Source: Inhella gelatinilytica
GTDB taxonomy: Bacteria > Pseudomonadota > Gammaproteobacteria > Burkholderiales > Burkholderiaceae_C
Assembly (NCBI RefSeq): GCF_016093295.1
Contig: NZ_JAEDAL010000008.1
Coordinates: forward strand, 1-64,000
DNA length: 64,000 bases
Direction of reading: 5' to 3'
Below the pieces are notes generated by a model. The model did not search any database. It saw nothing but the letters and a program-made list of their open reading frames with translations, and had not been told where the DNA came from. The translations under genes and the position numbers were made by a program. Below are positions 1 to 8,350 of the stretch, piece after piece. How positions within the stretch are numbered: the stretch's first letter is position 1; every line of letters begins with the position of its first letter.

Positions 1-88
1 GGTTGCCCCGCGTTACCGTTCGACTTGCATGTGTAAGGCATGCCGCCAGCGTTCAATCTGAGCCAGGATCAAACTCTACAGTTCGATC
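1..88 (-). rRNA. rrs: 16S ribosomal RNA, 5' end only (partial)
   Basis: The reverse complement of positions 57-76 is the universal 16S 5' primer site (AGAGTTTGATCCTGGCTCAG). The bases downstream (toward position 1) continue as the expected helix region of a betaproteobacterial 16S gene. The mature 5' end is estimated at about 84-88 from the usual few bases that precede this site. The rest of the gene lies outside the window. It is transcribed leftward from the promoter at 269-298. Confidence 0.97.
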
Positions 89-210
89 TGTTTTACTCAA
101 CGGAATCGAAGTGAACTTCACTTCTATCTCCGCGAGCATTTTTTGCAAGTCATCCTAAATCTCTTCAGGATGCGACCCGCATCAAATGCCCACGCTTATT
201 GGCTGCAACT

Positions 211-222
211 TGTTAAAGAACT
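211..222 (-). promoter_or_regulatory. rrn leader boxA antitermination element
   Basis: The minus strand reads GTTCTTTAACA, which matches the core of the rRNA antitermination boxA (TGCTCTTTAACA in E. coli). It lies between the rrn promoter and the 16S gene, where NusB/NusE would load. Confidence 0.7.
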
Positions 223-268
223 CGAACTCTTCAGTTCGTCGCGCCGTCATCAACAGCGCAGAAGCGAG

Positions 269-298
269 ATTATTGCAGCGTTTTAATCCGACTGTCAA
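269..298 (-). promoter_or_regulatory. rRNA operon promoter
   Basis: On the minus strand there is a perfect -35 TTGACA (293-298), an 18-bp spacer and a -10 AATAAT (269-274). An A-rich stretch just upstream (about 300-340) could be an UP element. The site lies about 180 bp before the 16S 5' end, as expected for an rrn promoter. Confidence 0.75.
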
Positions 299-451
299 CA
301 CCTTTCGAAATCTTTTTGCAATCAGCAAAAACTCTCAAAAGACCTCACCCCCCCCAACCACCTCTTGCGCCTAAGGCATCAATCAGCAGCGGAGCCCGCC
401 ATTATGGCACTGAATTTATCGAGTGCGCAAGTGGGGTTCGAAATTTAAGAC

Positions 452-2212
452 TCAGCCGCCCCAGCCTACGGCCGCGGCAGCGGCGGCAGGGTCTTCTGCG
501 TTGATCACGTCTCGCACGAGGGCTGCCGCCCTTGCTGAATCACAGCGAAGAACGCGCTGCTTGACCCGTGCAATCTGGGTCGGATGCATTGAAAAGCTGC
601 GCAGTCCCATTCCCAACAGGACTTCGGTAAAGGCGAGGTCGCCCGCCATTTCCCCACACACGCTGACACTCTTGTTCTGTTCGCGACACTCTTGGATGAC
701 GCGGGCCAGTAGACCCAGAACAGCGGGATGCCAGGGATCGAACAAGTGCGAGACGGATTGATCGGCCCGGTCAATCGCCAGTGTGTATTGAATCAGGTCA
801 TTGGTGCCAATGGACACGAAGTCCACCCAGGGAAGCAAGCTCCGCAGCACCAAAGCAGCCGCCGGAACCTCCACCATGACCCCCAACTCCACGGAACCCA
901 TTCGCTGCCCGCGTGACTTCAGTTGCGCGCACACTTTTTCTATGCAATCCCGGACCTGCCGAAGTTCCCGACCATGGCTCACCATCGGCAACAGCAGGCG
1001 CACAGGGCCTTCCGCGCTTGCACGATAGATGGCGCGGAGTTGCTGCCGAAACATGGCCGGCTCGCTCAGGCTCCAACGGATCGCCCGCAGTCCCATCGCC
1101 GGGTTCAGGATGGCGTCCTGTCGGGACTCGTTGGGGAGTGCCCGCTCCAACGGCTTGTCCGCTCCCACGTCCACCGTGCGAATGGTGACAGGCCGCCCCC
1201 CCATGGCCAGCACCGCTTGACGGTAGGCAAGGTATTGCTCTTCTTCCGAAGGCAATTGCCCCCCGCGGCCCATGAAGAGAAACTCACTGCGGAAGAGCCC
1301 GACCCCCTCAGCCCCCACCTGCAAAGCAGGTTCGGCGTCTTGCGGCAGCTCGATATTGGCGAGCATTTCCACGCGCTCGCCGTCGAGTGTTACGGCGGGT
1401 GTAAAGCGTAGGCGTGCCAGGCGTTCGCGCTCCAATTCAGCTTGGCGTTGGCGGAAACGATATTCCTCCAGAACGATTGGCGAGGGATTCACCACCACCA
1501 CGCCGGCATCACCGTCGATGACGACCCAGTCGTCCTGCTGAATGAGTCGACTGCCTTCCCGTGTCCCCACCACGGCCGGAATGTCCATGCTGCGCGCGAC
1601 GATCGCGGTGTGCGAGGTCTTGCCGCCGATGTCCGTCACAAAGCCCTGAAAGACGCCATCCCGGAATCGGAGCATGTCCGCCGGCGAAATGTCGCCTGCG
1701 ACAAGAACCAGCGGATCCTCACCGGCGAAATCCCGAGCGCCCGACTGCAGCGCGCTCGGCCACTCCTCGGTACCCTCGGTGAGCACACGGAGGATGCGCT
1801 CCACCACTTGTTCGAGATCGGCCTTGCGCTCCCGGAGATAGTCGTCCTCCATGTCGTCAAATTGGCGCGCCAGCACTTCGAGTTGGGCCGACAGCGCCCA
1901 CTCGGCGTTGTAGTGACGAGAGCGAACCCACTCCAGCGACGCCTCAACAAGCGCCTCATCGTGCACCAGCATGAGGTGAACATCGAGCAGCGCGGCCAGT
2001 TCCGGGGGCGCGTCCGAGGGAAGTGCATCGCGCAGCTGAACCAGTTCGCTTGCAACGCGCTCCCGGGCCGTACGCAGGCGCTCACTTTGCTCACCAACGT
2101 CGACATCCGCAATGAAATAGTGGGCAACGTCCAGCCGACTGGACGCCACCAGCACAGCGCGGCCAATGGCCACGCCTCTCGCTACAGCGGTGCCGAAGAC
2201 CTGGAAGCTCAT
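452..2212 (-). CDS. ptsI: PTS enzyme I, phosphoenolpyruvate-protein phosphotransferase
   Basis: This 586-residue cytoplasmic enzyme transfers phosphate from PEP to a histidine and then to HPr. The phospho-histidine is visible in the GGKTSHTAIVAR motif at about His201, followed by the PEP-binding TIM-barrel half with conserved MVEVPAAA and SIGTNDL segments and a C-terminal SVCGEMAGD containing the catalytic Cys. Length is normal for enzyme I. It follows ptsH by 23 bp, after an upstream EIIA gene, as one leftward operon. No sugar permease (EIIB/C/D) is nearby, which suggests a regulatory PTS rather than a sugar-uptake system; that is an inference from this window only. Confidence 0.96.
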   Translation of the reverse strand: MSFQVFGTAVARGVAIGRAVLVASSRLDVAHYFIADVDVGEQSERLRTARERVASELVQLRDALPSDAPPELAALLDVHLMLVHDEALVEASLEWVRSRHYNAEWALSAQLEVLARQFDDMEDDYLRERKADLEQVVERILRVLTEGTEEWPSALQSGARDFAGEDPLVLVAGDISPADMLRFRDGVFQGFVTDIGGKTSHTAIVARSMDIPAVVGTREGSRLIQQDDWVVIDGDAGVVVVNPSPIVLEEYRFRQRQAELERERLARLRFTPAVTLDGERVEMLANIELPQDAEPALQVGAEGVGLFRSEFLFMGRGGQLPSEEEQYLAYRQAVLAMGGRPVTIRTVDVGADKPLERALPNESRQDAILNPAMGLRAIRWSLSEPAMFRQQLRAIYRASAEGPVRLLLPMVSHGRELRQVRDCIEKVCAQLKSRGQRMGSVELGVMVEVPAAALVLRSLLPWVDFVSIGTNDLIQYTLAIDRADQSVSHLFDPWHPAVLGLLARVIQECREQNKSVSVCGEMAGDLAFTEVLLGMGLRSFSMHPTQIARVKQRVLRCDSARAAALVRDVINAEDPAAAAAAVGWGG

Positions 2213-2235
2213 GTCAACGCCCCTTGAATGCCGTG

Positions 2236-2505
2236 CTACTCGCCTTCGCCGAAACGATCTTGGATGAGCGCCACAAGCGCTGCATGGGCTTGCGCTTCAT
2301 CGTCGCCTTCGGTTTCCAGTTCAACCTCACTGCCCAGCCCGGCCGCCAGCATCATGACCCCCATGATGCTCTTGGCATTGACCCGCCGGCCATTGCGACT
2401 CAGGAAGACTTCACACCGGAATGTGCCGGCGAGCTTGGTGAGCTTGGCAGACGCCCGCGCATGCAGGCCCAGCTTGTTGATGATTTTGACCGTGGATTTC
2501 TGCAT
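2236..2505 (-). CDS. ptsH: PTS phosphocarrier HPr
   Basis: This 89-residue phosphocarrier shuttles phosphate between enzyme I and EIIA. The active His15 is in the GLHARA motif. Ser46 lies in an NAKSIMGVMML context, the classical regulatory phosphorylation site used by HPr kinase. The gene sits between the EIIA-Man gene and ptsI, separated from each by only tens of bases, so all three are probably co-transcribed. Both the catalytic His and the regulatory Ser are intact. Confidence 0.96.
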   Translation of the reverse strand: MQKSTVKIINKLGLHARASAKLTKLAGTFRCEVFLSRNGRRVNAKSIMGVMMLAAGLGSEVELETEGDDEAQAHAALVALIQDRFGEGE

Positions 2506-2540
2506 GCCCCAAGATTAGCTGCACTTCAGCTCACCGGGCC

Positions 2541-2915
2541 TCAGGCTTGGCCCACCCCTCGAACGGCGCCTTCGAGCGCCTTGGCGACCACATCGTCGAT
2601 CGACTCATGGCCGTAGCACAAGCTGCGCCACAGCATGGGCACATTGACGCCATAGATCAAGGCGGCACCCTCTCGGCCCTGCAGCGCCTGGCCGGCGGCA
2701 TTGGCCGGCGTCGCACCCAGGGCATCCACGAACACCAGAACCGGCCCGTCGGAGGGAAGGCACGCCTTCACCTCCGTAATCGCCCGCTCCAGGTCCCATT
2801 CGGGATGGACATCCAAGCCTTTGAGGCGAGCCCCGCAGCCTGGATAGGTGTGTGCGGCAACGCCACAAAGGGCGGAGGCCAAGGGGGCATGTGCAACCAC
2901 AAGCATGTAAACCAT
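2541..2915 (-). CDS. PTS EIIA component, mannose/fructose family
   Basis: This 124-residue cytoplasmic EIIA-Man-like domain has the phospho-acceptor histidine in VVAHAPLA (His9) right after the first beta strand. Central residues include LVFVDALGATPANAA, the conserved region where family members carry D-x-x-G-x-T-P. It is the first gene of the EIIA-ptsH-ptsI operon. In bacteria with this minimal arrangement EIIA is thought to act as a regulatory output rather than in transport. The family assignment is firm; the target is unknown. Confidence 0.9.
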   Translation of the reverse strand: MVYMLVVAHAPLASALCGVAAHTYPGCGARLKGLDVHPEWDLERAITEVKACLPSDGPVLVFVDALGATPANAAGQALQGREGAALIYGVNVPMLWRSLCYGHESIDDVVAKALEGAVRGVGQA

Positions 2916-2925
2916 GGCGCGATTA

Positions 2926-3462
2926 TCAAGACGCCGGCCGACCGCTCTCGTCGGGCAGGTGGGTCAGTTCGCGCAAAAACTGGAGGGCTGTGGGTGGGGG
3001 CGCTTCCCGCCCCAGAACCAATGCCTGATACACATGCCCGCGCCGCCCCCATGTCAGCAACACGGCCTGTCGCTCGGGTGCTTTCAGATGAAAGGCGCCG
3101 CCTCGCTCGGTCGGCAACGCCCCGATGGGGGGCTGAAGCCCCGCCTCCGGCCCCAATGGCGTGGCCTGGGCCCCCAATCGCCCGGCCAAATCTGACGCAC
3201 TCACTTCCAGCGCCAGTAGCACCCGGTCACCCCGCTCCAAGTCCTGCCAAGCCAGTGAGAATGTCCACCCCTGCGCTTCACATACCGCCAGGCCGGTGCC
3301 CCGCTCCTGCCGGATTTCCGGCTTGCACGGGAAGCTGCCCCGTACGTTGGCCGCTGGGAAACTCATCTGGCGCCAGTTCCACGCCGGGGTGCAGGCGGCC
3401 ACCCATCCAACCGCCGCCATCAGCGCGACACCCGTCCGCCAGGCGCGCTGTCGGATGGTCAT
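2926..3462 (-). CDS. hypothetical lipoprotein
   Basis: This 178-residue protein is of unknown function. The N-terminus is basic (TIRQRAW) followed by a hydrophobic run ending in a lipobox-like VAAC, so it is probably a lipoprotein. A start 5 codons upstream (3477) is also possible. Longer upstream readings run through the divergent CoA-transferase gene and were not used. Its 3' end is 10 bp before the EIIA gene start, so it may be the leader gene of the PTS operon. No recognised domain was seen. Confidence 0.7.
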   Translation of the reverse strand: MTIRQRAWRTGVALMAAVGWVAACTPAWNWRQMSFPAANVRGSFPCKPEIRQERGTGLAVCEAQGWTFSLAWQDLERGDRVLLALEVSASDLAGRLGAQATPLGPEAGLQPPIGALPTERGGAFHLKAPERQAVLLTWGRRGHVYQALVLGREAPPPTALQFLRELTHLPDESGRPAS

Positions 3463-3501
3463 TCCAAATCGATGCATCACACCATTATTGGCTCCCCACC
3501 C

Positions 3502-4740
3502 ATGACACCGAACACACCGCAAGCCCTGGACGGCCTTCGAATCCTGGATCTCAGCCGGGTTCTCGCGGGCCCTTGGTGCACGCAGATGCTGGGCGATCTG
3601 GGGGCGGATGTCGTCAAAGTTGAGCGTCCAGGGCGGGGTGACGACACCCGCGCATGGGGCCCCCCCTTCCTGCCGGACGCCGACGGGCGCCCCTCTCAAG
3701 AATCTGCCTACTACCTGTGCGCCAACCGGAACAAGCGATCGATCACCATCGACCTCGCCCTGGCGGAGGGGGCTCGCTTGGTGCGCGAACTGGCAGCCGT
3801 CTCGGACGTCTTGGTCGAGAACTTCAAAGTCGGAGATCTGGCGCGTTACGGCCTGTCGCCGGAGCAACTCTTACAACTCAACCCGCGATTGGTGATCTGC
3901 TCCATCACGGGCTTCGGGCAGACCGGCCCCTGGCGTGAAAAGCCTGGGTACGATTTTGTCGCCCAAGCCTTGGGGGGCTTGATGAGCGTGACCGGCGCTG
4001 CAGACGGCGAACCCGGTGCAGGCCCCCAGAAGGTCGGCGTCGCGGTCACGGATCTCTACACCGGCCTCCATGCCACCATCGCGATCTTGGCCGCCCTGCG
4101 TCACCGAGATCAGACGGGACGGGGCCAGTGGATTGACCTGTCCCTTTTTGACAGCCAGTTGGCCATGCTGGCCAACTTGGGCAGTCAGGCGCTCTGCGGC
4201 GGCACCACACCCACGCGCTTGGGCAATGCCCACCCCAGCATCGCGCCCTATCAAAGTTTGGCGACGCAAGACGGGCACTTGATCGTGGCGGTGGGCAACG
4301 ACCGCCAGTTTGCACACCTTGCCGAGGTACTGGGGCATCCCGAGTGGGCAGCCGATCCGCGCTTTGCGTCGAACGCACAGCGAGTCGCTCATCGGCAGGA
4401 CCTCACAGCGGCGTTGGAGACCCATTTCAGGTCGCAGCCCCGGGCTCATTGGCTGGAGCGGTTGGAGGCGGCAGGGGTGCCCTGTGCCGCCGTCAACACG
4501 GTGAACGAGGCCTTGGCCCTGGAGCAAACGCACGCCCGCGGCATGGTGGTTTCCCTAGCTCACCCCCTCAACCCCGGGCAAAAGCTAATCGGCAACCCCA
4601 TTCAAATGGGCGAAACCCCCATACAGTACCGGCGGCCCCCGCCCAGTTTGGGCGAACATGGCGAGTCAGTCCTGCGCGAATGGTTGGGCGCTGACGCCGC
4701 CACCTGTACTGCTTGGCGCGAGTCGGGGGCGCTCGGCTGA
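3502..4740 (+). CDS. CaiB/BaiF (family III) CoA-transferase
   Basis: This 412-residue protein has the family III N-terminus (LDLSRVLAGPWCTQMLGDLGAD...KVERP) and the N-K-R-S-I-T-I-D-L motif. The catalytic aspartate is expected in VAVTDLYTGLHA. These enzymes move CoA between carboxylic acids through a mixed anhydride; the substrate cannot be read from sequence. The start at 3502 (MTPNTPQ) was preferred over 3472 because homologues begin near LDGLRILDL and it leaves space for a promoter shared with the divergent lipoprotein gene. Confidence 0.92.
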   Translation: MTPNTPQALDGLRILDLSRVLAGPWCTQMLGDLGADVVKVERPGRGDDTRAWGPPFLPDADGRPSQESAYYLCANRNKRSITIDLALAEGARLVRELAAVSDVLVENFKVGDLARYGLSPEQLLQLNPRLVICSITGFGQTGPWREKPGYDFVAQALGGLMSVTGAADGEPGAGPQKVGVAVTDLYTGLHATIAILAALRHRDQTGRGQWIDLSLFDSQLAMLANLGSQALCGGTTPTRLGNAHPSIAPYQSLATQDGHLIVAVGNDRQFAHLAEVLGHPEWAADPRFASNAQRVAHRQDLTAALETHFRSQPRAHWLERLEAAGVPCAAVNTVNEALALEQTHARGMVVSLAHPLNPGQKLIGNPIQMGETPIQYRRPPPSLGEHGESVLREWLGADAATCTAWRESGALG

Positions 4741-4757
4741 CCCAACTCCTGCCCCCG

Positions 4758-5870
4758 ATGCCCTCCGCCCCTGACAGCGTCTCGCTCAGCCAAGCCCTGG
4801 AACAAGTGGGCGACGAGGTGGCGCACCCGTTGTTGGTCGCGCTAGACCGACTGAGGACCTTGCAGCAACACGCCGACCCCGCCCTCAAAGCGGCGTTGGC
4901 GGGGCTCCATGAGCCCCTGCGGCGTGCACGGGAAGGGGCCTTGCTGGCCCAACAACTGGGCCGACTCAGCTCGGGACGGGTTCGCCCCGGCCAAATGAGC
5001 GTGCCGCTGCACGACACGCTGCAAGCGCTGTGCGCCCAGCGGCGGCGGGAAGCGGAGGCGCGGGGCCTGCAGTTGCGTACGGAGTGGCTGTCGGCCGACA
5101 TCGATACTGACCCAGTCTTGCTGGATCATTTGCTCAGTCACCTGCTGGACTGGGCTCTGGCCCACACCTGCAGTTCGGTGGACCTGCGCATGGCGTTGAG
5201 CCCCTGGCCCGTGCGGGCACAACTGACCTGCCGTTTTGCGGTCCGGCCCTTGGATCAGATCCAGACCGGAACCTCGATGCCAGACCCCTCGCCTCTGAGT
5301 CTCGCGTGGCTCTTCGTTCAAGAGGCAGGCGCGCTGCTGGGGGTGGAGGTGGATCGGGAAGACGAGGGGCCGGTGTGGGTCGCGGTGCTCCGATTCCCCG
5401 CTGCTCGCATGAGTGCCTTGGGAGCGACCGTTTCGCTGCCACCCGAGGTCGTGGATGAAGGGCACAACACCCAGCCGTTTGGCGGCGCTCCGGCGCTGGT
5501 GATCACCCAGCGGCCCGAGTTGCTGAGCGCGCTGGGGGCGGTCATGGACCCTCTGGGCTGGGATTTGGATCGAGCCGAGTCCGTTGACGCCGCGAGGGCC
5601 TTGTGCCGGCACCGCCTGCCCAAGCTCATCGTGGTTGATGGCGCATTGCGCAGCCCGGACATGGCCGGGTTGTGCGCCGAGATTCGTGCGGACGTTCCAC
5701 AGTTCCCGCTGATCGAAGTCGTGCCCGCCGGCCGGGCCACGCAGATGCCCATGCGGGGTGTCAGTCCGTGCCCGGAAGTCCACCTGCGCTTGCACCTTCC
5801 AGCCCTGCTCAAACGCGCCTTTGGCGGTGCCCCGGCACCAGCCGCACCCGAATTGACCTTTCGCGTGTAG
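4758..5870 (+). CDS. degenerate histidine-kinase-like protein with C-terminal receiver-like domain
   Basis: This 370-residue protein has an N-terminal HisKA-like helix (DEVAHPLLVALDRLRTL, His23). An ATPase-like region follows whose N-box lacks the usual Asn (LLSHLLDWALAHT) and in which no clear G1/G2 glycine boxes are visible. The C-terminal third resembles a receiver domain with an Asp in LIVVDGALRSPDM, but the usual acidic pair at its start is replaced by VITQRP. It begins 17 bp after the CoA-transferase stop. A signalling scaffold or pseudokinase is more likely than an active kinase; the assignment rests on weak motifs. Confidence 0.6.
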   Translation: MPSAPDSVSLSQALEQVGDEVAHPLLVALDRLRTLQQHADPALKAALAGLHEPLRRAREGALLAQQLGRLSSGRVRPGQMSVPLHDTLQALCAQRRREAEARGLQLRTEWLSADIDTDPVLLDHLLSHLLDWALAHTCSSVDLRMALSPWPVRAQLTCRFAVRPLDQIQTGTSMPDPSPLSLAWLFVQEAGALLGVEVDREDEGPVWVAVLRFPAARMSALGATVSLPPEVVDEGHNTQPFGGAPALVITQRPELLSALGAVMDPLGWDLDRAESVDAARALCRHRLPKLIVVDGALRSPDMAGLCAEIRADVPQFPLIEVVPAGRATQMPMRGVSPCPEVHLRLHLPALLKRAFGGAPAPAAPELTFRV

Positions 5871-5899
5871 TGGGCCTGCACAGCGTCGACAATGGCGGC

Positions 5900-6409
5900 A
5901 TGGCTTGGAATCGACGCATCGTTTGGCCCCTGCTGGTCGGCATGGGTGCCGCTGCAATGGGCGCAGTGGCTTGGCAGTGGAACGCTCCGCCCTTGGCCCC
6001 CGTGGTGCAGTACACGCTACTGGACGGTCAGGCGCGTAGCAGCCAGCAATGGAACGGCAAAGTGATGGTGGTGAATTTCTGGGCCACCAGTTGCACCACC
6101 TGCGTCAAGGAAATGCCCGCCCTGATGGCCACTCACGAAAAATTCAAGGGGCCTCGTTTCGACACCTTGGCCGTCGCCATGGCCTACGACCCCCCCGACT
6201 ACGTTGCGGCGTTCGCCCAGACGCGCAAGCTGCCGTTTGGCGTGGCCATCGACAACAGCGGCGCCATCGCCAACGCCTTCGACCCCGCGGTGCGCATGAC
6301 CCCCACCACGTTTGTCATCGACAAGCAGGGGCGCATCGTCAAGCGCTACTTGGGGGAGCCCGATTTCAAGGCGATGCACCAACTCATCGAAACGTTAATC
6401 GCGGCCTAA
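5900..6409 (+). CDS. TlpA-like periplasmic thioredoxin-fold protein
   Basis: This 169-residue protein has an N-terminal membrane anchor or uncleaved signal (WPLLVGMGAAAMGAVAW). A thioredoxin fold follows with VNFWATSCTTCVKEMP, giving the redox CxxC (CTTC), and the conserved cis-Pro strand TPTTFVIDKQGRIV. Such proteins act in the periplasm in cytochrome c maturation or disulfide reduction. The start at 5900 was chosen because it begins directly before the anchor; longer readings overlap the upstream kinase-like gene. Confidence 0.88.
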   Translation: MAWNRRIVWPLLVGMGAAAMGAVAWQWNAPPLAPVVQYTLLDGQARSSQQWNGKVMVVNFWATSCTTCVKEMPALMATHEKFKGPRFDTLAVAMAYDPPDYVAAFAQTRKLPFGVAIDNSGAIANAFDPAVRMTPTTFVIDKQGRIVKRYLGEPDFKAMHQLIETLIAA

Positions 6410-6456
6410 GGCGCGACACCGCCGACGCGGCACCGCGCGCGACGCGGGATGCCGCT

Positions 6457-7419
6457 TTAAATGGCGCCGGCGCTGGCGGCCTGCTGATCCGCGTGGTAAC
6501 TGGAGCGCACCATGGCGCCCACCGCGGCATGACTAAACCCCATGGCCGCAGCTTCCCGCTCGAACATCTTGAACGTGTCGGGGTGCACATAGCGGCGCAC
6601 AGGCAAGTGATGACTGCTGGGCGCGAGGTACTGGCCAATCGTCAGCATCTCGACCCCATGGTCCCGCAAGTCGCGCATCACCTGCAGGATTTCCTCGTCG
6701 GTCTCGCCCAGGCCCACCATGAGTCCACTCTTGGTGGGCACGCCCGGCACCTCTGCCTTGAACTGCTTGAGCAGGTTCAACGAGAACGCGTAATCCGATC
6801 CCGGTCGCGCTTCTTTGTACAGACGTGGCACCGTTTCCAGGTTGTGATTCATCACATCGGGCGGCGCGCCTTTGAGGATGGCCAAGGCGCGGTCCATTCG
6901 ACCACGGAAGTCCGGCACCAGCACTTCAATGCGCGTTTGCGGCGACGCCTCGCGCGTGGCCCGAATGCAATCAACGTAGTGCTGGGCCCCACCATCCAGC
7001 AAATCGTCCCGATCCACGCTGGTGATGACAACGTATTTCAGCTTGAGCGCGCCAATGGTCTTGGCCAAGTTGGCCGGTTCATTGACATCCAGGGGATCTG
7101 GCCGGCCATGCCCGACGTCACAGAAGGGGCAGCGACGCGTGCACTTGTCCCCCATGATCATGAAGGTGGCGGTGCCATGCCCAAAACACTCGCCAATGTT
7201 GGGACAGGAGGCCTCTTCGCAGACCGTGTTGAGCTTGTGCTCCCGCAGAATCTGCTTGATCTCGTAGAACCGCGTGTTGGGCGAACCGGCTCGCACTCGA
7301 ATCCAATCCGGCTTCTTCAGCACTTCGGCCGGCGCCACTTTGATCGGAATACGCCGCGTCTTGGCGTCACCCTTTTGCTTGGCGGTGGGGTCGTAGGGCG
7401 TGTTGGAGTCGGTTGTCAT
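6457..7419 (-). CDS. lipA: lipoyl synthase
   Basis: This 320-residue radical-SAM enzyme inserts two sulfurs into protein-bound octanoyl groups to make lipoate. Both iron-sulfur cluster motifs are complete: the auxiliary cluster [12 protein letters not shown] (Cys67, 72, 78) and the SAM cluster CTRRCPFC (Cys93, 97, 100). The C-terminal RSSY supplies the auxiliary-cluster serine. It overlaps the end of lipB by 4 bp and is translated downstream of it, so the two steps of lipoylation are coupled. It converges on the thioredoxin-like gene. Confidence 0.98.
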   Translation of the reverse strand: MTTDSNTPYDPTAKQKGDAKTRRIPIKVAPAEVLKKPDWIRVRAGSPNTRFYEIKQILREHKLNTVCEEASCPNIGECFGHGTATFMIMGDKCTRRCPFCDVGHGRPDPLDVNEPANLAKTIGALKLKYVVITSVDRDDLLDGGAQHYVDCIRATREASPQTRIEVLVPDFRGRMDRALAILKGAPPDVMNHNLETVPRLYKEARPGSDYAFSLNLLKQFKAEVPGVPTKSGLMVGLGETDEEILQVMRDLRDHGVEMLTIGQYLAPSSHHLPVRRYVHPDTFKMFEREAAAMGFSHAAVGAMVRSSYHADQQAASAGAI

Positions 7420-8078
7420 GGCTGAAGCTGGGCGGCCAGGCGCTCACTCAGCACCGAAGCCACAAGTTCGGGATCACGGGGGCCGCCGAGTGTAGCGAGA
7501 TCCACTGTTCGCAATCCGGGATAACCACAAGGGTTGATGCGTTGGAAAGGCTCAAGGTCCATGGCCACGTTGAGCGCCAAGCCGTGATAGGTGCACTGCC
7601 GGCTGACCTTGATTCCCAAAGCCGCCACCTTGGCCAATCCCTCGAAGGGATCGCGCGCAGGGCCGGTCGGCGCTGCATGGGCACGGGGGGCGTCGACCCG
7701 CACATAGATACCCGGGGCGCCCCCCACCCGAAACCCCGTGAGCCCGAAGTGGTCCAAGGTCTGGATCACGGCGGCCTCCAACCGGAACACGAACTCGCGG
7801 ACATAGATGCCCAGCCGTGACAAATCCACCAGCGGGTAGGCCACCACTTGTCCCGGGCCGTGATACGTCACCTGCCCGCCTCGGTTGCTCTGCACCACCG
7901 GAATGTCCCCTGGCATCAAGAGATGCTCGGGCTTGGCGGCCAGACCCAGGGTGAACACAGAGGGGTGCTCACAGACCCACAGCTCGTCGGGGGTCTGGGG
8001 CCCGCGCTGCGCCGTGAAGGCCTGCATGGCGGCTGCAGTCGGCTCCCACGGCACTGAACCGAGCGCACACACCCGCAC
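7416..8078 (-). CDS. lipB: octanoyl-[ACP]:protein N-octanoyltransferase
   Basis: This 220-residue protein carries the LipB signature: EHPSVFTLG near the N-terminus, [12 protein letters not shown] in the centre, and the [15 protein letters not shown] region with the conserved catalytic lysine, followed by INPCGYPG with the catalytic cysteine. It moves octanoate from acyl-carrier protein to lipoyl domains, feeding LipA. It lies directly after the DUF493 gene with no gap and overlaps lipA, so dacA-DUF493-lipB-lipA appears to be one operon. Confidence 0.97.
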   Translation of the reverse strand: MRVCALGSVPWEPTAAAMQAFTAQRGPQTPDELWVCEHPSVFTLGLAAKPEHLLMPGDIPVVQSNRGGQVTYHGPGQVVAYPLVDLSRLGIYVREFVFRLEAAVIQTLDHFGLTGFRVGGAPGIYVRVDAPRAHAAPTGPARDPFEGLAKVAALGIKVSRQCTYHGLALNVAMDLEPFQRINPCGYPGLRTVDLATLGGPRDPELVASVLSERLAAQLQP

Positions 8079-8345
8079 TTAGAGCACCACCTTGACCAAA
8101 GGATGCGTGGTCAGCGTGCGGTAAAGCTCGTCCAACTGCTCACGGCTGGTGGCCGTGACGGTGATGGTCAGCCCCAGGTACTTGCCGCCGCTGGAGGGGC
8201 GCTGCTCAATGGTGCTCGCATCAAATTCGGGGTCAAACTGGCGCGCCACGTGCGCGACTGCTTCGATAAACCCCTCCACCTGCGCGCCCATCACCTTGAT
8301 GGGGAAGCGCGAGGGGTACTCGATCAGGCTCTCATCAGGTTTCAT
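8079..8345 (-). CDS. DUF493 (YbeD-like) family protein
   Basis: This 88-residue small protein has the YbeD/DUF493 features: EYPSRFPIKVMG at the start, the GGKYLGLTITVTATSREQLDELYRTL core, and a short VVL end. It probably adopts an ACT-like fold. Its molecular role is not firmly known, but it is conserved between dacA and lipB in many proteobacteria, as here. The ATG at 8345 was preferred to one 6 codons upstream because it begins just after the dacA stop. Confidence 0.9.
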   Translation of the reverse strand: MKPDESLIEYPSRFPIKVMGAQVEGFIEAVAHVARQFDPEFDASTIEQRPSSGGKYLGLTITVTATSREQLDELYRTLTTHPLVKVVL

Positions 8346-8350
8346 GGTGC

